Source of the DNA: Actinobacteria bacterium UBA3028
GTDB taxonomy: Bacteria > Actinomycetota > Actinomycetes > Nanopelagicales > Nanopelagicaceae
NCBI GenBank assembly: GCA_002367715.1
Contig: DFDL01000066.1
Location: forward strand, 1 to 16,742
Direction of reading: 5' to 3'
DNA: 16,742 bases
The translations under genes were made by a program, and so were the position numbers. Of the stretch, positions 8,001 through 13,649 are shown one piece after another; position 1 is the first letter of the stretch, and each line of letters begins with the position of its first letter. The notes under the pieces were generated by a model. That model saw nothing but the letters and a program-made list of their open reading frames with translations, ran no database searches and was not told the DNA's origin.

Positions 8001-9535
8001 GTTACCTGAGCAAAGAGCTGCGAGAAATAGTCATAGAGCAACCTTGGCTTTGCTGATAGCGCTGCAATGGGAGAATCTGTTCCCATAGAACCCAGCGCTT
8101 CGCCACCAGATTTAGCCATTGGGGTCAGAATTATTCGAAGTTCTTCCTCGGTGTAGCCAAATGCTTTCTGTCTACGGACAACAGATGAATGCGGATAGAC
8201 AATATGCTCGCGTGAGGGAAGATCCTCTAGCCGAACTAAACCTGACTCCAACCATTGGCCATATGGCGCGGCTTTGGCCAGAGAATCCTTAATTACATCA
8301 TCTTCTATGATCTTTCCAGATTCGATATCAACTAGGAACATACGTCCGGGTTGAAGTCTTCCCTTCGCCTCAACTTCTTCTGGCTTAAAGTCCAAAACGC
8401 CGAACTCGCTAGCTAATACGACAAGCCCTGATTTGGTTATCCAATAACGAGATGGTCGAAGTCCATTTCGATCTAATACCGCACCAATCTGCCGGCCATC
8501 AGTGAAAGTTATGCAGGCTGGACCATCCCATGGCTCCATGATTGTTGAATGAAATGCATAAAAATCTCTACGCTCCTTCGACATGGTCGCATGATTCTCC
8601 CAAGCTTCTGGAATCATCATAAGAACTGAATGTGGAAGTGAGCGGCCGCCCAAATATAGAAGCTCTAAAACTTCGTCAAAAGATCCAGAATCACTGCTGG
8701 AAGTATCGATGATCGGAAATAGCCGTTTTAAATCACCTGGAATGATTTTAGAATCGAGAAGAGATTCCCGGGCCCGCATCCAGTTGCGATTTCCTCGTAC
8801 CGTATTTATCTCACCGTTATGTGCGATATAGCGATAAGGATGAGCAAGTGGCCAAGAAGGGAAGGTGTTTGTAGAGAATCTTGAGTGTACGAGAGCAAGA
8901 GTTGAAGTTACACGTGGATCAGATAAATCTGGAAAGAACTCTTCGAGTTGTTCAGTAGTAAGCATTCCTTTATAGACAATAGTTCTAGCTGAGAGTGATG
9001 GGATATAGATTGGAAATTTATGCTCGACGCGCTTTCTAAAACAGAAAGCTCTGCGCTCTAGATCCAAATCGAATTCACCTGCTTTACCTGAAATGAAAAT
9101 CTGTTCGAATTTTGGCATTACTGAAAGGGCGGTATTCCCGATTGATTTGGCATCGATAGGAAGTGATCGCCACCCCAGAATATTTAGACCTTCTTCATCT
9201 GCAATCTTTTCAATTGCAGTACGATCATCGAATGATTTATCTACAAAGAATATTCCGGTTGCATATCTGCCATTTTCAGGAAGTTTGAAATCAACTACCT
9301 CGCGGTAAAAAGCATCAGGGATGCAGATAAGAATTCCGGCGCCATCTCCACTATCTGGTTCGGCGCCAGTAGCACCGCGATGTTCCATATTGCGAAGAGC
9401 TCTTAGCCCTTGTGAAACTATCTCGTGAGTTGCTTCTCTTCGCAAGGTTGCGACCATAGCAACGCCACAAGAATCACGTTCTTGGGTGGGGTCATATAAA
9501 CCCTGTGCGGATGGCACTGTCGAAAACAAAGTCAC
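5015..9535 (-). CDS. gltB: Glutamate synthase (NADPH) large subunit
   Basis: The 1506-residue protein has the full domain set of bacterial GltB. A 22-residue propeptide precedes Cys23 (RDSCGVAM), which becomes the N-terminal nucleophile of the type II glutamine amidotransferase after self-cleavage. The amidotransferase domain follows, with RNMEHRGATGAE and HSRFSTNTFPSW. A central domain links to the FMN synthase barrel (about 830-1210), with GAMSYGSIS and PGEGGQLPGGK. The [3Fe-4S] cysteines C1121, C1127 and C1132 lie in CIMMRVCHLDTC. A glycine-rich beta-helix domain near 1260-1450 includes GIGDHGCEYMTGG and ends with FAAGMSGG. The protein releases ammonia from glutamine, channels it to 2-oxoglutarate, and receives electrons from GltD. 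The start is GTG, supported by AGGAG five bases upstream and by the correct propeptide length. No truncation or frameshift is seen. Confidence 0.97.
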   Translation of the reverse strand: MTLFSTVPSAQGLYDPTQERDSCGVAMVATLRREATHEIVSQGLRALRNMEHRGATGAEPDSGDGAGILICIPDAFYREVVDFKLPENGRYATGIFFVDKSFDDRTAIEKIADEEGLNILGWRSLPIDAKSIGNTALSVMPKFEQIFISGKAGEFDLDLERRAFCFRKRVEHKFPIYIPSLSARTIVYKGMLTTEQLEEFFPDLSDPRVTSTLALVHSRFSTNTFPSWPLAHPYRYIAHNGEINTVRGNRNWMRARESLLDSKIIPGDLKRLFPIIDTSSSDSGSFDEVLELLYLGGRSLPHSVLMMIPEAWENHATMSKERRDFYAFHSTIMEPWDGPACITFTDGRQIGAVLDRNGLRPSRYWITKSGLVVLASEFGVLDFKPEEVEAKGRLQPGRMFLVDIESGKIIEDDVIKDSLAKAAPYGQWLESGLVRLEDLPSREHIVYPHSSVVRRQKAFGYTEEELRIILTPMAKSGGEALGSMGTDSPIAALSAKPRLLYDYFSQLFAQVTNPPLDAIREELVTSLSGSVGPEFNLLDPGPESCRQIALDFPVIDNDELAKLIHVNEDGDRPGFAAHVVRGLFPVMGGGQALANRITEIRLEVSKAIAEGAHLIVLSDRDGDAEYAPIPSLLLTAAVHHHLIREKTRTKVGLIVESGEVREVHHVALLVGFGAAAINPYLAMESAEDLVRQGVITGITPEKAVANLIKSLGKGVLKVMSKMGISTIASYTGAQVFEAIGLSREVVDEYFVGVTSKLGGVSIDMIANETIMRHHIAYPPGGEIPGSKRLPIGGEYQWRRDGEPHLFDPETVFALQHATRNKRYDIFKRYTNRVDDQSKRLMTLRGLFEFKTGIRPAISINEVESRSEIIKRFSTGAMSYGSISAEAHETLAIAMNRLGGKSNTGEGGEDPARYIPDLNGDSRRSAIKQVASGRFGVTSEFLVNADDIQIKMAQGAKPGEGGQLPGGKVYPWIAKVRYSTPGVGLISPPPHHDIYSIEDLAQLIHDLKNANNRARVHVKLVAEVGVGTVAAGVSKAHADVVLISGHDGGTGASPLTSLKHAGAPWELGLAETQQTLMLNGLRDRIVVQVDGQMKTGRDVVIAALLGGEEFGFATAPLVVSGCIMMRVCHLDTCPVGVATQNPELRKRFNGKPEFVETFFEYIADEVRENLAALGFRTLQEAIGQVEFLDTKKAISHWKASGLDLAPLLAAPVFDTDAPRRNTTTQEHGLENALDNKLIALAAPALDKGESVSIDVDVRNVNRTVGTMLGSEITRKFGGVGLPENTVDVKLHGTAGNSFGAFIPSGLTLRLFGDANDYVGKGLSGGRIIVRPDEKASFASEENVIAGNVIGYGATSGEIFIRGKVGERFCVRNSGAIAIAEGIGDHGCEYMTGGTALILGKTGRNFAAGMSGGRAFVLDLDEALVNTEMVDVLSLPVDQEGKVKDLVERFALESGSVIASKLLSDWENSKRRISLVMPRDYARVLIAIERAEREGLPVDEVVMEAING

Positions 9536-9540
9536 GAGCG

Positions 9541-9545
9541 CTCCT
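9541..9545 (-). promoter_or_regulatory. gltB ribosome binding site supporting a GTG start
   Basis: AGGAG on the minus strand ends five bases before the GTG at 9535-9533. It overlaps the 8-bp palindrome GAGCGCTC (9536-9543). No ATG lies nearby in this frame, so the GTG start is well supported. Confidence 0.75.
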
Positions 9546-9604
9546 GATTTTGATAATTAGGTGCATCGGGACGACAGTGGCCCAACGAATTTCTTAAGTG
9601 CGAA

Positions 9605-9613
9605 AGAATAGCA
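9605..9613 (-). promoter_or_regulatory. Weak candidate extended -10 element for gltBD
   Basis: The 91-nt gap upstream of gltB holds TGC followed by TATTCT on the minus strand, an extended -10 form with four matches in the hexamer. No convincing -35 element is visible. It would give a leader of roughly 60 nt. I saw no other promoter candidate in this gap that scores better by eye. Confidence 0.2.
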
Positions 9614-9626
9614 AGTTAGAGCGCTT

Positions 9627-10334
9627 TTATATACCCGAAATATGAACTAAAGAGCCAATTCCAGCGGTAATCGCCATACCGAGTGAGCCACCAACGAGAA
9701 TTCGAAGCGTGGTGCGACGATAGGAAGATCCGGCCGTTCTTGCGCTAAGTACCCCGGTTGCGAGTAACCCAATCAGCGTGAAGCCAATAATGCTCATAAC
9801 CTTTGTTCCCAAAGTTGGAGCTAGAGCGCCAAGAAATGGAATGAAGCCACCCAATGTGAAGCTAACTGCTGAGGCGATTGCTGCTTGAATCGGGCGCGCC
9901 CTGGTGTGTTCAAATTGACCAAGCTCATCTCGCAAATGTGCTTCTAGCGCATCTCGCTCTGTCATCTTTACTGCGACTTTATGTGCAAGCTCCCGATCTA
10001 ATCCGCGCTCCATATAAATCACTGTTAACTCTTCTAGCTCTCCATCAGGATCAATCGCAAGATGCTCAATTTCAAGTTGTCGATCAGAGTCCTCAATATC
10101 ATTTTGAGAGCGCACCGAAATGTATTCACCAACTGCCATTGACATCGCACCGGCTGCGATACCGGCGGCGCCAGCCGTAATCAAAAAATCTTCAGCTTGC
10201 GCAGCTGATACGCCAATCATCAAACTTGCAGTAGAGACCAAGCCGTCATTTGCACCAAGTACAGCTGCGCGCAACCATCCTGCTCTATGAACTCTGTGGT
10301 GCGCATTTCTGCGATAAACATCTTCTAAGGCCAT
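9627..10334 (-). CDS. VIT/CCC1-family Fe2+/Mn2+ transporter
   Basis: The 235-residue membrane protein has about five transmembrane segments (roughly 20-45, 50-72, 150-172, 176-198, 207-231). The first helix has the family motif LGANDGLVS with Asp30. The second has AGAMSMAVGEYISV, where Met and Glu residues line the metal path in characterised VIT1 proteins. Between the second and third segments lies a charged cytoplasmic region rich in Glu (about 80-145), matching the family's metal-binding domain. Known relatives export Fe2+ or Mn2+ from the cytoplasm; which metal is used here is not visible. It follows lgt by 38 nt and precedes gltB by 91 nt. The ATG has only a poor upstream site (GATAGG), so translation may depend partly on coupling to lgt. 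Confidence 0.9.
   Translation of the reverse strand: MALEDVYRRNAHHRVHRAGWLRAAVLGANDGLVSTASLMIGVSAAQAEDFLITAGAAGIAAGAMSMAVGEYISVRSQNDIEDSDRQLEIEHLAIDPDGELEELTVIYMERGLDRELAHKVAVKMTERDALEAHLRDELGQFEHTRARPIQAAIASAVSFTLGGFIPFLGALAPTLGTKVMSIIGFTLIGLLATGVLSARTAGSSYRRTTLRILVGGSLGMAITAGIGSLVHISGI
10183..10208 (-). other. Terminator-like hairpin plus T-tract inside the VIT-family gene
   Basis: On the sense strand six perfect pairs (TCAGCT/AGCTGA, 10208-10203 with 10197-10192) enclose a 5-nt loop. AGA and then six T (10188-10183) follow. It lies at about codons 43-51. The stem is short, so it may be inefficient or chance. Confidence 0.3.
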
Positions 10335-10372
10335 GGGAGGAGCCTATCTCGACCACCAATATATTCTCGGAT

Positions 10373-11185
10373 TTAGAGCAGCTTCCTGTTAGCTCGCCTA
10401 CGCATAATCAGTGAGGTAGAGCTTATTATGAATATTGACCCTGCCACCCAGACATTTATGCGCTGCCCTAAGAACTGGTTGGCCTCATCAATTCTTATAA
10501 TTTCGATTGCAAGCCGACCCAGGCAGTAACTGGCCACATAGAATAAAAATACACTTCCGCTGCCGGCTACCCGCTTAAAATAAGGCAGGTAGATCATTAG
10601 CGTGGCGATTGCAAAACACCAGATAGCTTCATAAAGAAAAGTGGGATGGAAAGTTGCAAACTCGCTAAACCCAGAACCTCGCTTAGCTGCCGGAATTTCA
10701 AGAGCCCAAGGAAGTGTTGTAGGTCGACCAAATAACTCACCATTAAACCAATTGCCAAATCTCCCTATTCCTTGTGCGATTGCTAGCGCGGGAGCAATTG
10801 CATCGGCTAAAAAGGAGAATGAGAGGCTTCGCTTCTTAACGCGGAAGAAGACGAAGCCGGCAAGTGCGCCAATTAATATTGCACCCCAAATTCCAAGGCC
10901 ACCCTCCCAAATTTTTAATGCATCGAGAGGTGAGCCACCAGCTCCGAAGTATTCACCTGGTGATGAGATCACGTGATACATCCGGCCACCAATAATGCCC
11001 ATCGGAACAACAACTATTGCAAAATCACCAATCTCATCCTTCTGCCCACCTAGGTGCGCATATCGCCTCTGTGTTAGCCAGATTGCAGCTGCGATCCCTA
11101 GAAGAATACAGAGCGCATAGAAATGGACTGTAAAAAAACCCAACTCCAGAACCGAACGGCTTGGAGTTGGGATGAATTTATTCAT
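10373..11185 (-). CDS. lgt: Phosphatidylglycerol-prolipoprotein diacylglyceryl transferase
   Basis: The 270-residue inner-membrane enzyme moves a diacylglyceryl group from phosphatidylglycerol to the lipobox cysteine of prolipoproteins, the first step of lipoprotein maturation. The family signature is clear in GRFGNWFNGELFGRP (141-155), with Arg142, Asn145 and Glu150. Arg224 and Glu228 (LGRLAIE) match the second catalytic region. About seven hydrophobic segments are visible, and WEGGLGIWG is the form I recall from actinobacteria. A substrate of this pathway, the lipobox-bearing binding protein at 1-1157, is in the same window. The ATG has GGAAG four bases upstream and lies 19 nt after the dsbA-like stop. 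The first 18 codons form a strong terminator-like hairpin with a T7 tract (separate entry). No in-frame start after that structure would leave a complete first helix. Confidence 0.96.
   Translation of the reverse strand: MNKFIPTPSRSVLELGFFTVHFYALCILLGIAAAIWLTQRRYAHLGGQKDEIGDFAIVVVPMGIIGGRMYHVISSPGEYFGAGGSPLDALKIWEGGLGIWGAILIGALAGFVFFRVKKRSLSFSFLADAIAPALAIAQGIGRFGNWFNGELFGRPTTLPWALEIPAAKRGSGFSEFATFHPTFLYEAIWCFAIATLMIYLPYFKRVAGSGSVFLFYVASYCLGRLAIEIIRIDEANQFLGQRINVWVAGSIFIISSTSLIMRRRANRKLL
11132..11171 (-). terminator. Intrinsic-terminator-like hairpin with T7 inside the start of lgt
   Basis: On the lgt sense strand, CCCAACTCCA (11171-11162) pairs perfectly with TGGAGTTGGG (11148-11139), and seven T follow directly (11138-11132). 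The 13-nt loop can extend the stem by AGCC/GGTT (A-U, G-U, C-G, C-G) around a GTTC tetraloop, with one bulged C. This has the full anatomy of a Rho-independent terminator, but it lies at nt 15-54 of a coding sequence (codons 5-18). The structure is certain from the sequence; activity in the cell is inference. Translation of lgt would be expected to disrupt it. Confidence 0.65.
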
Positions 11186-11204
11186 TTAACTTCCGCCCTG
11201 CGTT

Positions 11205-11900
11205 CTACTTAATTCCTCCTGCGGCAAGAGCGGCTTGGAATTTAGCAGGATCGCTATATTCACCGCCTTCACGGCTTAGCTCTTTACCATTTACGAATAC
11301 CGTCGGCGTTGAATTTACATTCTTAACGGCCGCGTAGGATGAGGAAGATTCTGTCCAGAGCGCATAATTACCATCAGTTACACAACTCTGGAACTTCATG
11401 GAGCCAATTCCGATCTGATTTCCTAGCGCCATCATAAATTCTGCTGTCCACTTTCCAGAATTCTCAGCGCCAAGATTCTGATAAAGAATTTCATGCATCT
11501 CAAGGAACTTATTCTGATCCATTGCGCATGCCGCAGCATTGGCCGCAATAATTGATTCGTTGAAACCTAAGGTTGATCGCTCGCCGATAAAGGTGAGCGG
11601 GTGGTAGACAACTTTTGCTTTCTTATCAGCAATGATCTGCTTGATGTAATCATTGTTGATTGCTTCAAAATCACGACAAGCTGGGCACTGGAAATCTTCC
11701 CAAATATCAATCTGATTTGTTACCTCGGGATTGAAGACTAATCCTGAACCATCTGCTTCAGAGATCGATGCTGGCATCAGAGCATTTTCTACTGGCTTCT
11801 TATCGAAATAGACGAAGACTGCTGTAACTCCAATTACAAAAACAATCATTCCAATAACGATTGCGCGTAGCCCTTTGTCACCTGAACTGTTGCTTGCCAT
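11205..11900 (-). CDS. Membrane-anchored DsbA-like thioredoxin-fold protein
   Basis: The 231-residue protein has a short cytoplasmic N-terminus, one transmembrane anchor (about 11-32) and an extracytoplasmic thioredoxin-fold domain. Its active site is EDFQCPAC with Cys72 and Cys75, and the cis-proline loop is STPTVFVNG with Pro199. An inserted helical region between them is usual for DsbA/DsbG-type proteins. Two more cysteines, C125 and C173, could form a second disulfide. The likely role is oxidation or reshuffling of disulfides in exported proteins. It lies 20 nt after the MauE-like gene, whose product is a plausible membrane redox partner, and 19 nt before lgt. AGGAG five bases before the ATG supports the start. 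The direction of the redox reaction cannot be read from the sequence. Confidence 0.9.
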   Translation of the reverse strand: MASNSSGDKGLRAIVIGMIVFVIGVTAVFVYFDKKPVENALMPASISEADGSGLVFNPEVTNQIDIWEDFQCPACRDFEAINNDYIKQIIADKKAKVVYHPLTFIGERSTLGFNESIIAANAAACAMDQNKFLEMHEILYQNLGAENSGKWTAEFMMALGNQIGIGSMKFQSCVTDGNYALWTESSSSYAAVKNVNSTPTVFVNGKELSREGGEYSDPAKFQAALAAGGIK

Positions 11901-11920
11901 TCGATCTCCTACTTTCTAAG

Positions 11921-12385
11921 TTATTTATCTAGCCCTAATTTACCTCGAGGGAAGCGATAAAGATAAATTCCAATCGCAGCTAAGGCGATATCTCGAAGAA
12001 TTTCTAAGGTGTAGCTCAGGGTCGGCAGCTCCTCGGTATCTAAAAGCCCGCCCTTCCCAAAGCAACCACAGTCGAGGGAGATTCCACGAGCCCAGGCCTG
12101 CCCTATTGCAATAATGAAGGCCAGCATCAAGATCGCCCCAGCAGCTGCCATCGCGCGAACCCAAACTCCTGCAACTAGGAAGATTCCGATTGCAATTTCA
12201 ATAAATGGCAGAGTGAAACCTAATAAGTTAGCAAGGTCTATCGGAAGAATTTGATAGGCCCGAACCGATGTCGCCGAGCTATAAGGGTCACTAACTTTTA
12301 GCGCTCCTGCGACCAAGAGAACTCCGCCAAGAATTAATCTAAATAGAAGAGTTATCCATGGTTGATATTTAACAGCTGCCTTCAT
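11921..12385 (-). CDS. MauE/DoxX-family membrane protein with a CGC motif
   Basis: The 154-residue protein has four hydrophobic segments (about 10-30, 51-75, 76-98, 126-145), the topology of MauE and DoxX relatives. A DCGCFG motif (Cys106, Cys108) lies in the loop between the third and fourth segments. MauE is known from methylamine dehydrogenase maturation, where it works with a Dsb-like protein to form disulfides. With a DsbA-like gene directly downstream and no methylamine genes here, a general role in passing electrons from the DsbA-like protein is the best inference. The ATG overlaps the stop of the 49-codon gene upstream (ATGA), so translation is probably coupled. Confidence 0.85.
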   Translation of the reverse strand: MKAAVKYQPWITLLFRLILGGVLLVAGALKVSDPYSSATSVRAYQILPIDLANLLGFTLPFIEIAIGIFLVAGVWVRAMAAAGAILMLAFIIAIGQAWARGISLDCGCFGKGGLLDTEELPTLSYTLEILRDIALAAIGIYLYRFPRGKLGLDK

Positions 12386-12531
12386 AGCGTGGGATCAACT
12401 CCATCATTTAGAGCGCTCCAGGGGCTCTGAACCTTGCGCTCATACTTCTTGGAGATTCCTCTCCGGGCCAATTTGTATATTAAATATCCACCTGAGAACA
12501 TCGCGAATAATAAGAAAACAATCTCTTTCAT
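12382..12531 (-). CDS. 49-residue single-span membrane microprotein, possible remnant of the Trp-associated membrane protein
   Basis: The ATG at 12531 overlaps the hisI stop (ATGA) and its TGA overlaps the ATG of the MauE-like gene (ATGA). The gap between these genes is therefore exactly filled by a 49-codon frame. The product starts MKEIVFLLFAMFSGGYLIY, one predicted transmembrane helix. A basic cytoplasmic segment (KLARRGISKKYERK) and then SPWSALNDGVDPT at the C-terminus follow. From memory, the ending W-x-A-L-x-x-G-x-DPT after a last helix and an xRYE-like segment is how the roughly 200-residue Trp-biosynthesis-associated membrane protein (TIGR02234) ends in actinobacteria. That gene lies between hisI/trpE and lgt in them. 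I infer this is either a shortened form of that protein or an unrelated small protein. The double coupling argues strongly that it is translated. Confidence 0.72.
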   Translation of the reverse strand: MKEIVFLLFAMFSGGYLIYKLARRGISKKYERKVQSPWSALNDGVDPTL

Positions 12532-12863
12532 GACAGCGCTACTTCGTTATGAAAACAACTTTTCTCACCCGTGTGACATGCCGAGCCACTCTGTTTAACC
12601 TTCAATAAAATTGCATCGCCATCACAATCATATGAAATCTCAGAAACTTCTTGGAAGTTGCCTGAACTCTCACCCTTTATCCAGAGCGAATTTCTGCTTC
12701 GGCTCCAATATGTAGCCCGTCTAGTTTCGATAGTATTCAAAAGCGCTTGCTTATTCATCCACGCCAACATGAGAACCTCATTACTTTCTAGCTCCTGGGC
12801 GATTGCAGCAATCAGCTCGCCAGTGGCAAGGCGCTCCGCGATTTGCGTCGGAATTATTAGCAT
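12528..12863 (-). CDS. hisI: Phosphoribosyl-AMP cyclohydrolase
   Basis: The 111-residue monofunctional enzyme opens the adenine ring of phosphoribosyl-AMP, the third step of histidine synthesis. It has no HisE part, as is usual in actinobacteria. The family's metal-binding motifs are present: YDCDGDA (Asp79, Cys80, Asp81, Asp83) and SGSACHTGEKSCF (Cys96, Cys103). The conserved YWSRSRNSLWIKGESSG lies before them. The spacing to hisF is 18 nt. The ATG lacks a well-placed ribosome site (AGGGGA lies 11 nt upstream), so read-through ribosomes from hisF may help. Confidence 0.96.
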   Translation of the reverse strand: MLIIPTQIAERLATGELIAAIAQELESNEVLMLAWMNKQALLNTIETRRATYWSRSRNSLWIKGESSGNFQEVSEISYDCDGDAILLKVKQSGSACHTGEKSCFHNEVALS

Positions 12864-12881
12864 CTGAGTATTGTCCCCTAT

Positions 12882-13649
12882 TTAATTTAAAGTGCGAATT
12901 GGGAAGCCGGCGCTGCGCAGATCTTCTTTTACATCCGCTACCGAAAATTCTCCGAAGTGAAATACGCTCGCTGCAAGTAGCGCATCGGCACCTGCCTTTA
13001 GCGCATCTGAAAAATCACTAATTTTGCCCGCCCCTCCGCTTGCGATAATCGGTACATCGCAAATCTCTCGGACCTTTCTAAGCATCTCGAGGTCAAATCC
13101 GCTTCTAGTTCCATCGGCATCCATCGAATTCAACAAAATCTCTCCGACTCCCCTGGTGACCGCATCTGTGATCCATGAGAGTGCATCTACCCCTGCGCTC
13201 TCCCGGCCCCCGTGGGTCGTAACTTCAAATCCAGATTCGGTATCTGCTCTGCGCGCATCTACGGATAGAACTAGAACTTGATTGCCGAATCGCTCTGAAA
13301 TTTCATTTATCAACTGAGGTCGTATGAGCGCCGCAGTGTTTACCGATATTTTATCGGCGCCAGCGCGCAATAATTCATTAACATCTTCAACACTTCTTAT
13401 GCCGCCACCCACAGTTAGAGGAATAAAGACCTCCTCCGCGGTTCTGCTTACAACTTCAAGTGTTGTAGCTCGATCTTCAACGCTTGCTGAGATATCGAGA
13501 AAAGTTAACTCATCGGCGCCCGCCTGATCATATTTTCTTGCCAGCTCTACCGGATCACCAGCATCGATTAAATCTGTGAAATTAACGCCCTTAACAACCC
13601 GACCACCTGCAACATCTAGGCAGGGAATTATTCGTTTAACAAGTGTCAT
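12882..13649 (-). CDS. hisF: Imidazole glycerol phosphate synthase cyclase subunit
   Basis: The 255-residue (beta/alpha)8 barrel joins with HisH. It uses ammonia from HisH to convert the aminoimidazole ribotide intermediate PRFAR into imidazole glycerol phosphate and AICAR. The catalytic aspartates are Asp12 (IPCLDV) and Asp131 (LSVDARR). Phosphate-binding loops are visible as VGGGIRS, NSMDADGTRSGFD and IASGGAGK. The ATG shares one base with the priA stop (TAATG), so the two are tightly coupled. Confidence 0.97.
   Translation of the reverse strand: MTLVKRIIPCLDVAGGRVVKGVNFTDLIDAGDPVELARKYDQAGADELTFLDISASVEDRATTLEVVSRTAEEVFIPLTVGGGIRSVEDVNELLRAGADKISVNTAALIRPQLINEISERFGNQVLVLSVDARRADTESGFEVTTHGGRESAGVDALSWITDAVTRGVGEILLNSMDADGTRSGFDLEMLRKVREICDVPIIASGGAGKISDFSDALKAGADALLAASVFHFGEFSVADVKEDLRSAGFPIRTLN

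Noticed and set aside
9307..9324. Hairpin GCATC/GATGC followed by five T on the gltB sense strand
   Set aside because: Only five pairs with a 3-nt loop and T5, deep within gltB (about codons 71-76). Too weak to call a terminator, and expected by chance in a gene of this size.
9536..9543. Palindrome GAGCGCTC over the gltB ribosome binding site, with another AGCGCT at the far end of the gap
   Set aside because: Two copies of a 6-bp palindrome about 80 bp apart are not enough to propose an operator, and no known nitrogen-regulator box (GlnR or AmtR type) is recognisable.
11940..12164. Minus-strand 74-codon frame within the MauE-like gene
   Set aside because: It overlaps the MauE-like frame out of phase and has a Trp/Ser/Arg-rich product with no coding character.
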